Assembly: GCA_913060845.1 (NCBI GenBank)
Contig: CAJXVF010000243.1
Span: forward strand, 1 to 5,139
Reading direction: 5' to 3'
Origin: an uncultured Alphaproteobacteria bacterium
Lineage (GTDB): Bacteria > Pseudomonadota > Alphaproteobacteria > Bin95
Length of the DNA stretch: 5,139 bases
Within the stretch, counting starts at the first letter, position 1. Every line of letters starts with the position of its first letter. Below, piece by piece: positions 1 through 5,139 of this stretch. The notes under the pieces are model-generated. The model did not search any database, was not told the DNA's origin, and was given only the letters and a program-made list of their open reading frames with translations. Both the position numbers and the translations under genes were made by a program.

Positions 1-30
1 TCGGCAGCGTCAGATGTGTATAAGAGACAG
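1..30 (+). other. Nextera adapter remnant (non-genomic)
   Basis: These 30 bases match the 3' portion of the Illumina Nextera read-1 transposase adapter. Bases 12-30 are the 19-base Tn5 mosaic end (AGATGTGTATAAGAGACAG), and bases 1-11 are the preceding adapter sequence. Homology to a real protein begins straight after base 30, since the open frame from 33 reads as a conserved hydantoinase A segment. The bases are therefore untrimmed library sequence and should be removed. The match to the known adapter is by eye but appears exact. Confidence 0.97.
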
Positions 31-1499
31 CACCAGAATTCCGTGAATTTGAGCGAACCTCAACAACCGTCCTGAACGCGTTCGTTGGCCCACGCATGGC
101 CAAGTATTTGGGTGAAGTGCAGCGGCGTGTGGCTGATATTGGCATCCTGCCGCCGCCCTATATGGTGCATTCCGGCGGCGGGTTGATGACGCTAGATACA
201 GCGGCTGCTGAACCTGTTCGCACATGCCTATCTGGCCCAGCCGCTGGGGTGGCGGCTGCTGCTGCGATTGCGTCTGCGGCTGGATATCCAAATGTTGCAG
301 CCTTCGATGTTGGCGGCACTTCAACCGATATCGCCCTGATCGCGGATGGTGCAGCACGTGTCACGGCAGAGCGGGATGTCGCGGGCTATCCTGTCCGTGC
401 AGCCAGCCTCGATATTACCGTGATCGGCGCAGGCGGTGGGTCAATCGCGACAGTGGATACGGCAGGCGGATTGAAAGTTGGCCCAGAGAGCGCGGGCGCA
501 GATCCTGGCCCTGCCGCATACGGCCTTGGTGGCAAGCTAGCGACACTGACAGATGCAAACTTGACGCTTGGAAGGCTCAGCGCGGCTGCAGGACTCGTTG
601 AAGGCGCGCAGGGGCTGGATGCAGCGGCAGCGCGGGCGGTTATTCAGGCGCAAGTGGCGGCACCGCTTGGCCTAGGCGTTGAGGCGGCAGCAGCAGGCGT
701 GCTTCGCGTGGCGGTTGCCAATATTGCCCGGGTAATACGGGCTGCAACGAGTGAGCGCGGCTATGATTTGGGCGAAATGGCTTTAATCGCCTATGGCGGT
801 GCAGGGCCGCTGGTGGCGGCTGATGTGGCTGCGGAGGCAGGCTCCCCCGCCGTTATTGTACCGCTGGCACCGGGAACGCTCTGCGCGCGCGGCATTCTCA
901 TGTCCGATCCAGCAATGGATTTCGTACGCACGGTGCTAGCACCGGCAAATGATGCTGGATGGGATGCCGCAGGCAAGGCATTTGCGGCGATGACAGCAGA
1001 TGCTGACCCGTGGCTCGCTTCCGAAACGCAGGACCCAACTTGTCGCTTACGTCGCCGTATCGTTGAAGCGCGTTATCAAGGCCAGAGCTTTGAAGCCGCT
1101 GTCGATGTGGAGGAAGGTTTGTCGCTAGAGGAGTTTATTGAGCGGTTCCACAACGCGCATGCCATGGAGCACGGCTATGACATTCGTGAGCGGGCGGTGG
1201 AAATCGTTAACTGCCGCCTGATCGCGACGGTCGATGGCGTTAAATCAAGCCCAATTCAGATAGACCTGCAGAGCGATGCATCGATAGATGAGCGGGCGCA
1301 TACAGGCACCAGTGAAGTATATTTCACAGAAGGTGGCGCTATAGAGACGATGCGGTATGACCGCCAAGGTTTGCAGCCAGGGGATGCTATTCAAGGTCCC
1401 GCCATCATAACCGAAAAGACATCAACGACGGTGCTGCCGCCAGAGTGGGCCGCGACGGTGGATCGGTATGGCAACCTGATCCTCGCCGCAGCCCGGTAG
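31..1499 (+). CDS. Hydantoinase A / 5-oxoprolinase family protein, 5'-truncated (HyuA-like)
   Basis: This is the C-terminal part of a HyuA-type subunit. The family comprises cytosolic ATP-dependent enzymes: N-methylhydantoinase, 5-oxoprolinase, and acetone or acetophenone carboxylase subunits. The frame is open from the adapter junction (first full codon at 33), and the segment before the first ATG (96) already has family sequence (ERTSTT, 51-68), so ATG 96 is internal. About 488 residues remain; full proteins are about 680-700, so roughly 200 N-terminal residues are missing. Visible motifs are MVHSGGGLMT (162-191), the ASKHA-type ATP-binding DVGGTSTDIA (306-335), GAGGGS (426-443), VGPESAGADPGP (477-512), GGAGPL (795-812), RYQGQSFE (1071-1094) and the C-terminal GPAII...PPEW block (from 1395). 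Two usually conserved positions differ: Ala at 516-518 where PGPACYG has Cys, and Val at 813-815 where GPLHA has His. No HyuB gene follows, because the next gene is convergent. Family membership is certain; the substrate cannot be told. Confidence 0.93.
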
Positions 1500-1507
1500 T
1501 TTTAGAC

Positions 1508-2197
1508 TTACGCGCCTGCTTCAACAGCAGCGCGAAGGGGGTCTGCATCAGGATTTGAAGCCCGGTTTTCCCGCAAGATCTGGGTTGGCGTATAGGTTCC
1601 TTTGTAGAAAACCTGATTCCAATCCTTGCGCTTGGCGATTACAGCGCCTTCAAGCGCTGCGCCTATGAACAAGCCTTTGTTGAGCGAATATACATAGATA
1701 TCCGCACCCGTCGCTGTGGTGGTAGAGGCTTCTGTGCCTATGCCGACAGGGCCAGCCGCAGCGCTGATGTCCGCGCCCAATTTTACCTGGTCATTGATGA
1801 TGGAATCCAGGCCACGCTGGGTCATAATCAGCAGTACGGCTTCAGAAGATTGCCCGCCGATCTGCAGGCCGAAGCTGACGGAGCCCATGGTGTAGAAGGC
1901 AGGGTAGCTCCACGCACCATTCGCGTATTTGGACATCATCACGCCCGATCCGCCTTCACCGCCAATGAAGAACGCACCTTTTAAAATCTGCGGGAAAATC
2001 ATTACGCCCTTGACGCGCGCCAACAGGGATTTGACCTGCGGTGTCTCAGGGCTGCGGATCAGCCGCTGGATCGTGATTTTGCTGCTATCAACGATGTCTT
2101 TCGCTTCGGCATAGTCTGCTTTCGCGTGCGGTGCGACGACGCCTGCCGCTGCGAATGCCATTCCGGCCAAAGCCATGGCAAGTGTGCGCTTAAACAT
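1508..2197 (-). CDS. Secreted SYLF (Ysc84/DUF500) domain protein
   Basis: This encodes 229 residues and is complete. An N-terminal signal peptide (basic MFKR, Ala-rich hydrophobic stretch, cleavage probably after A27 in HAKA|DY) directs it to the periplasm. There is no lipobox and no cysteine anywhere. The rest is a SYLF domain: VKGVMIFP near 62-69, the glycine-rich GGEGGSGVM at 79-87, YTMGSVSFGLQIGGQ at 102-116, and the hallmark KGLFIGAALEG at 174-184. SYLF domains bind membrane lipids (in eukaryotes also actin, as in Ysc84 and SH3YL1). The bacterial exported forms are poorly understood, so a lipid or envelope role is inferred from the family. ATG 2197 is preferred over TTG 2200 because AGGGAG lies 7 bases upstream of the ATG but only 4 from the TTG. 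The gene is monocistronic here, convergent with the HyuA-like gene and divergent from the secretin operon. Confidence 0.93.
   Translation of the reverse strand: MFKRTLAMALAGMAFAAAGVVAPHAKADYAEAKDIVDSSKITIQRLIRSPETPQVKSLLARVKGVMIFPQILKGAFFIGGEGGSGVMMSKYANGAWSYPAFYTMGSVSFGLQIGGQSSEAVLLIMTQRGLDSIINDQVKLGADISAAAGPVGIGTEASTTTATGADIYVYSLNKGLFIGAALEGAVIAKRKDWNQVFYKGTYTPTQILRENRASNPDADPLRAAVEAGA
1511..1534. other. Hairpin at the convergent gene ends
   Basis: Arms CGCG-c-CTGCT (1511-1520) and AGCAGCGCG (1526-1534) pair over nine base pairs, with one bulged C and a five-base loop. The hairpin lies just past the upstream plus-strand stop codon and inside the last codons of the minus-strand SYLF gene. 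It could slow or terminate transcription from either side. Neither strand has a T-run after the stem, so it is not a classical intrinsic terminator. It may simply be coding sequence. Confidence 0.3.
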
Positions 2198-2204
2198 CAA
2201 TTCT

Positions 2205-2210
2205 CTCCCT
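2205..2210 (-). promoter_or_regulatory. Ribosome binding site of the SYLF gene
   Basis: On the minus strand the sequence reads AGGGAG, seven bases before ATG 2197. This spacing is close to ideal for the ATG and too short for the in-frame TTG directly before it. The site therefore decides the start codon. Confidence 0.75.
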
Positions 2211-2244
2211 AATGGACCCGAAATCGGGGCCGAATGTGCAGTCC

Positions 2245-2273
2245 GATATAGGCGCCCTTGGATCAGGGCGCAA
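2245..2273 (-). promoter_or_regulatory. Probable sigma-70-type promoter of the SYLF gene
   Basis: On the minus strand, TTGCGC (-35; plus coordinates 2268-2273) and TATATC (-10; 2245-2250) are separated by exactly 17 bases. Transcription would start near 2238, giving a leader of about 40 bases that contains the AGGGAG ribosome site. A very small hairpin (CCCG/CGGG around AAAT, 2217-2228) would lie in this leader. The elements match the consensus partly (TTGaca, TATaaT). The spacing and position support the call, but it is prediction only. Confidence 0.5.
2252..2271. repeat. Perfect 7-bp inverted repeat in the promoter spacer (operator candidate)
   Basis: Arms GCGCCCT (2252-2258) and AGGGCGC (2265-2271) are exact reverse complements around the six-base loop TGGATC. 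The repeat fills the spacer between the proposed -10 and -35 of the SYLF promoter and overlaps the -35. That position is typical of a repressor site that blocks RNA polymerase, and a dimeric regulator could bind it. It also lies about 75 bases upstream of the divergent secretin start, so it could affect both directions. No regulator is encoded in the window. Confidence 0.45.
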
Positions 2274-2345
2274 ACCGTTGCCTGTTGGTAATTCGAGCGT
2301 CCCGCTTAGGGCGACGTTAACCACGGCAGGCGTTCTATCCAGCTC

Positions 2346-4280
2346 ATGTTGTTAGACCTTAAACACACGCTGGCGCGGATCGTTGCATGGAGATTGCGGC
2401 GAAAATGTGCGCAGCTCTTAGTGGCCACCGCTTTATTGGGCCTATCTGCACCCGCTTTTGCAGACACAATTCCGCGGCGCCCGGACGTCCGTTTCAGCCG
2501 TACCTCGGTTGATGACGACGTGCGATCCATCCTGCGGTCTTTGCTGCGAGCCAACGGCCTTTCGGCGATTTTCCGGCCTGGGGTTGAAGGTCCAATCTCC
2601 CTGCGCTTCGATAAAGTGCGACCGGGCCAAGCATTTGAGCAGCTCATGACCGAGCGCGGGCTGGCCTACGAATACAATGCGGATACCCGCACGGTCACTG
2701 TCTATAAAGACGCTGCCGTAAACTTTGATCCGCCGGAGCGCGTGTTTATCGCCCTGACGCATACCGGCTATCCAGCGCTGAGAAAAATGCTGGTTCGCTT
2801 TGGGCTTGGTCTGGAAGGCGTTGCCTTTGATGCCGCGACGAATACGGTTTCCCATAAAGGTCGATCTGATCGGGTGAAAGAAATCACCGCGTTGATCAAT
2901 CAAGTCGAAACAGCGGCCTCCCTGCGTATCGAGACGGACCAAGCGGCGATCAAGCAACAGCAGGCGGCTCGTCGCGACCAGCTGGAAGCGAATACCTATG
3001 CTGAGATTGCTAATGCCAAAGTCCGTGTAATCCCGCTGCGTTTCGCCAGTGTGGGTGAGACGACGCGGCAGTTTCATGGCCGGTCCGTCACTGTGCCGGG
3101 CATCTCCGATACGCTGAAAGCGATCATTGGTGACCTGAATATTGGTGGCGATGGGGACTCCGCTGCTGCACGTTCTGGCGAAACCGACGCTGCGTTCGAA
3201 CGCCGGGTCTCACAATTGGCCCGCCCGCGTATTTCAATTGATCGCCGTACCAATTCCGTCATCGTGCGTGGCAGCCCGGGCGACGTGGCCACGATTGCCC
3301 AGGTCATCCGCGAACTCGATCAGCCGCTGAAGATGATTGAGATCGAGGTGATTATCGCAACGGCCAGCCTTGGCGTGGCAGAGGAATTAGGCGTAGCGCT
3401 CAGAGGGTCCGCAACCCAGCGCGGTAATGCCAATGGCAGTGCCGCCGGTGATACTGGCAGCAGCGGCGGGCAGGTCGGCAATGACGCTGCTAACCTATTT
3501 GACTCCGATGGTTTGAACGCCTTGTCATTGCTCCCAGCAGTTGGTGCATCCAGCACGATTACGGCCTTCGTGGTGCGCGGCGCTTCGAGCATTCTACAGG
3601 TGCAGTTGAAGGCCCTGGCGGAAGAAAACAAAGCGCAGGTGCTCTCGGCACCACGTTTGGTGACATTGGATAACCGCACGGCCCGGATCACACGATCCCA
3701 GGATGTCTTTGTGCAAGTGGATGCCGGCGGCGACCAGGGCCAGAGTTTGGAGCAGATTGAAACTGGGCTAACGCTCGAGATCACACCGTCCATCGTCCCC
3801 GCCATTGCGCTTGGTGAGGGAAATCTGATCCGCTTGAACTTGAACGCAATCAACTCGGCGCCGGGCGCTGGTGTGTTTGGGCAGATCGACGTGCGCTCCC
3901 AGGAAGTGCAGACCGAAGTTTTGGTGCCGAATGGCGGCACATACATTATTGGCGGCCAGTTTGATGACGAGCGGCGTGAACGGGAATCCGGTGTGCCGGG
4001 CCTGAAAGATGTGCCCGTGCTTGGTCGCCTGTTCAAAGAGAACACGGCAAGCAGCGCGCTATCGGAAACGATTTTCTTCATTACGCCGCGTATTGTTGAA
4101 AGCTCTGGGCCATTCAGCAGCGATATCGCGACCCGCCTTGGCACGCCGGATTATGTGGCGTCGCGCAGGCGCACCCTGGACCGGGCGAGCGAAAGCATGC
4201 TGGCTAATCCAGACGCCGAAGTCCGTAAAACCGGCCGCCCATTTCGTCTCCTCTCCGAATTGGAAGAGGACGAATCCTAA
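2346..4280 (+). CDS. Outer-membrane secretin (SctC/PilQ/GspD superfamily)
   Basis: This 644-residue secretin would form a multimeric gated channel in the outer membrane. ATG 2346 is the only upstream choice, because an in-frame TAG stands at 2307 with no start between. Its Shine-Dalgarno is weak (GGCAGG at 2325-2330, 15 bases away). The signal peptide has a long basic n-region and probably ends at A39 (AFA|DT). Next come an N0/STN-like domain (~50-121), an N1-like repeat (~131-190), a Gln/Ala-rich linker (~195-220), and a split N3-like domain (~226-327) with the insertion SVTVPGISDTL (247-257). The secretin core (~330-583) holds a Gly/Ser-rich stretch (~354-378), APRLVTLDN (435-443), TGLTLEITPSIV (473-484), IIGGQFDDE (534-542), VPGLKDVPVLGRLF (550-563) and FFITPRIVE (577-585). 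A ~60-residue charged tail ending ELEEDES follows, perhaps a pilotin-binding region. The N0-N1-N3 order and VTVPG insertion resemble type III secretins (SctC/YscC). Superfamily certain; system uncertain. First gene of a three-gene operon. Confidence 0.93.
   Translation: MLLDLKHTLARIVAWRLRRKCAQLLVATALLGLSAPAFADTIPRRPDVRFSRTSVDDDVRSILRSLLRANGLSAIFRPGVEGPISLRFDKVRPGQAFEQLMTERGLAYEYNADTRTVTVYKDAAVNFDPPERVFIALTHTGYPALRKMLVRFGLGLEGVAFDAATNTVSHKGRSDRVKEITALINQVETAASLRIETDQAAIKQQQAARRDQLEANTYAEIANAKVRVIPLRFASVGETTRQFHGRSVTVPGISDTLKAIIGDLNIGGDGDSAAARSGETDAAFERRVSQLARPRISIDRRTNSVIVRGSPGDVATIAQVIRELDQPLKMIEIEVIIATASLGVAEELGVALRGSATQRGNANGSAAGDTGSSGGQVGNDAANLFDSDGLNALSLLPAVGASSTITAFVVRGASSILQVQLKALAEENKAQVLSAPRLVTLDNRTARITRSQDVFVQVDAGGDQGQSLEQIETGLTLEITPSIVPAIALGEGNLIRLNLNAINSAPGAGVFGQIDVRSQEVQTEVLVPNGGTYIIGGQFDDERRERESGVPGLKDVPVLGRLFKENTASSALSETIFFITPRIVESSGPFSSDIATRLGTPDYVASRRRTLDRASESMLANPDAEVRKTGRPFRLLSELEEDES
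4266..4270 (+). promoter_or_regulatory. Internal ribosome binding site inside the secretin gene
   Basis: GAGGA lies nine bases before ATG 4280. It is embedded in the codons for the acidic end of the secretin (ELEEDES). Together with the TAATG overlap it supports translational coupling of the secretin and the small membrane protein. Confidence 0.6.
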
Positions 4281-4699
4281 TGGCCGGGAGCAGTAAAACC
4301 GCTTTCCGGCTGGCGATGCTGAAGGAAACAGCGCGTGCGAGCGGATGGGCGATTGGCCTTGGCTTGCTCGTGCTTGCATTCGTTGGCCCGCTTGCACATG
4401 AGCACTTCTACGTGGCGGAATGTCGCAAAGATGCGATGTCTGCGGTTGATACCACGATCTCATCGCAGCGAGCGGAACTGGTGCGGCACGAGGCATTCAG
4501 TCCGTCTGAAGTTTCGTCGAGGGTCCAAGATAATCGCATCACCATGCAGGCTCGCATTCTGGATGAAGGCCGCCTGCAAGTGCGTGCCATGACATCCCCT
4601 AAAGCCGTGAGCAGTTTCTGGCTGCCGGCTATGATTTATGAGCGCCAGATTGATCTCAAAGGATCAGTATCGGAGGGCAAATGGCTCGCGGGAAGTTAA
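4280..4699 (+). CDS. Hypothetical single-pass inner-membrane protein of the secretin operon
   Basis: This encodes 139 residues of no family I recognise. A basic cytoplasmic N-terminus (residues 1-21, with K6, R10, K15 and R19) is followed by one hydrophobic segment (about 22-39, WAIGLGLLVLAFVGPLA) and a ~100-residue domain predicted to be periplasmic. No clear cleavage site follows the hydrophobic segment, so an anchored inner-membrane protein is more likely than a secreted one. The only cysteine is C48, just outside the membrane. The periplasmic part alternates charged and hydrophobic residues, as in a small alpha/beta domain. Its ATG overlaps the secretin stop by one base (TAATG), with GAGGA nine bases upstream. 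The topology resembles the bitopic subunits that link the inner membrane to a secretin (GspC, PilP, SctD), but I see no sequence match to them, so a linking role is inferred from context only. Confidence 0.88.
   Translation: MAGSSKTAFRLAMLKETARASGWAIGLGLLVLAFVGPLAHEHFYVAECRKDAMSAVDTTISSQRAELVRHEAFSPSEVSSRVQDNRITMQARILDEGRLQVRAMTSPKAVSSFWLPAMIYERQIDLKGSVSEGKWLAGS
4672..4677 (+). promoter_or_regulatory. Strong Shine-Dalgarno for the lipoprotein gene
   Basis: GGAGGG, near the ideal ribosome site, ends three bases before ATG 4681. It lies within the coding sequence of the membrane-protein gene upstream. It fixes the start at 4681 and gives the 19-base gene overlap. Confidence 0.7.
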
Positions 4700-5139
4700 G
4701 TTGGACTGTATCCGCCGCGGCACTTGTCGCGGCGATTGGGCTAAGCGGGTGCATTGCTTCGAAGGATGGACCAAGCGCAGGTGATGCGCGCCCGGCGGCG
4801 CAATCTTCTGAACTGCTGACGGTTGCCGCCCCGGCCTGGAAGGTCGGCGACACCTGGACCTATAGCGACGGCTACGGCCTTGCTGTAGCGCAGGCGGATG
4901 GCGGCATTACGTCGTTCCGGCGGACGGATGAGCCAGAGCAATGGTTCAGCCGCAAAGGCTTCCTCCGTCAGGATGCGCAATCGGCTACGACGGTGCGGTC
5001 TGTGGTGTATCGGTCAATTCCGGTTAGCGCAGCGGCGACGCTGAATTCTGGGGCGCCGCTGGTGTTCACGCGCGAGTTCACGGCCAATGGTAAAACCCGC
5101 GTGCTTTCAACGACCCAAGATGTTGAATGCACGCGGGTT
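4681..5139 (+). CDS. Lipoprotein with WxVGDxWxY motif, 3'-truncated
   Basis: The frame from ATG 4681 is open for 153 codons to the window edge, with no stop. The N-terminus is a lipoprotein signal peptide: MARGK basic start, hydrophobic SAAALVAAIGL, and lipobox LSGC with the lipidated Cys at 24. Residue +2 is Ile, not Asp, so by the E. coli Lol rule the mature protein would go to the outer membrane. A low-complexity linker (about 25-50) precedes WKVGDTWTYSDGY (53-65). A W-x-V-G-D-x-W-x-Y opening like this occurs in many beta-rich exported proteins of unknown function and does not define one role. The start overlaps the membrane-protein gene by 19 bases and has a strong ribosome site, so the gene belongs to the secretin operon. 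By context it could be a pilotin or an accessory of the secretin, but it does not look like the small GspS or PilF pilotins. Confidence 0.85.
   Translation, partial: MARGKLSWTVSAAALVAAIGLSGCIASKDGPSAGDARPAAQSSELLTVAAPAWKVGDTWTYSDGYGLAVAQADGGITSFRRTDEPEQWFSRKGFLRQDAQSATTVRSVVYRSIPVSAAATLNSGAPLVFTREFTANGKTRVLSTTQDVECTRV
5094..5139. repeat. 46-base near-perfect inverted repeat at the contig end
   Basis: The outer arms AACCCGCGTGC (5094-5104) and GCACGCGGGTT (5129-5139) are exact complements. After a single T-T mismatch (5105/5128), the inner arms TTCAAC (5106-5111) and GTTGAA (5122-5127) also pair, around the ten-base loop GACCCAAGAT. That is 17 of 18 positions paired. The repeat lies within codons 139-153 of the lipoprotein gene, and its outer arm stops on the last base of the window. 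It is either a real hairpin in the gene or a fold-back artefact. Confidence 0.85.

Noticed and set aside
12..30. Tn5 mosaic end as sign of a real transposon
   Set aside because: The bases before it are the synthetic Nextera adapter, and no transposase, second end or target duplication is present.
96..98. ATG 96 as the true start of the HyuA-like gene
   Set aside because: The conserved family sequence continues in frame upstream to the adapter junction, so the ATG is internal.
10..357. Minus-strand frame of 115 codons at the window start
   Set aside because: Its end is translated adapter sequence, and it lies antisense to the clearly conserved HyuA-like frame.
1511..1534. Calling the hairpin a rho-independent terminator
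   Set aside because: No run of T follows the stem on either strand, and the stem has a bulge and lies in coding sequence.
2198..2200. TTG as start codon of the SYLF gene
   Set aside because: The ATG directly after it has better ribosome-site spacing (7 bases against 4) and is the more usual start.
2442..3077. Minus-strand frame of 211 codons inside the secretin gene
   Set aside because: It is fully antisense to conserved secretin domains, has no recognisable protein features and is typical of shadow frames in G+C-rich genes.
3320..4144. Minus-strand frame of 274 codons inside the secretin core
   Set aside because: It lies antisense to the most conserved part of the secretin. Its composition (Ser, Pro, Arg and Thr rich) is what a reverse-frame translation gives.
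2346..4280. Naming the secretin gspD, pilQ or sctC
   Set aside because: The superfamily is clear, but the subfamily rests on eye-read features, and no neighbouring gene of any one system is visible.

Overview
The window looks like a complete short assembly contig of about 5.1 kb. It begins with 30 bases of Illumina Nextera adapter, which is not genomic, and both of its outermost genes are cut off by the ends. The remainder is ordinary chromosomal-looking DNA of moderately high G+C from a Gram-negative (diderm) bacterium. An outer-membrane secretin, a lipoprotein and a signal-peptide-bearing SYLF protein all point that way. The overall style suggests Alphaproteobacteria, but that is an impression rather than a proof. 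I see no tRNA, rRNA, CRISPR array, insertion sequence or phage gene.

Layout: (1) 31-1499, plus strand, is the C-terminal ~490 residues of a hydantoinase A / oxoprolinase family protein, a cytosolic ATP-dependent amidohydrolase or carboxylase subunit. (2) 1508-2197, minus strand, converges on it with only 8 bases between the stops. It encodes a secreted SYLF (Ysc84) domain protein, complete, with a good Shine-Dalgarno site and a credible sigma-70-type promoter whose spacer contains a perfect inverted repeat. (3) 2198-2345 is the divergent intergenic region. (4) 2346 to the end is a tightly packed plus-strand operon: a 644-residue secretin, a 139-residue single-pass membrane protein (TAATG stop/start overlap), and a lipoprotein (19-base overlap with the previous gene) that runs off the window.

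The three-gene operon is the most interesting part. The secretin has the compact N-terminal architecture and the 'VTVPG' insertion seen in type III-type (SctC/YscC-like) secretins, but no type III, type II or pilus gene is visible here. Its partners are one inner-membrane protein I do not recognise and one probable outer-membrane lipoprotein. All three are exported or membrane-bound, and the overlaps suggest coupled synthesis, so they may form an envelope-spanning assembly. This is inference from context. The window ends exactly at the outer base of a 46-base near-perfect inverted repeat inside the lipoprotein gene, which may explain why the assembly stopped or may be a library artefact.
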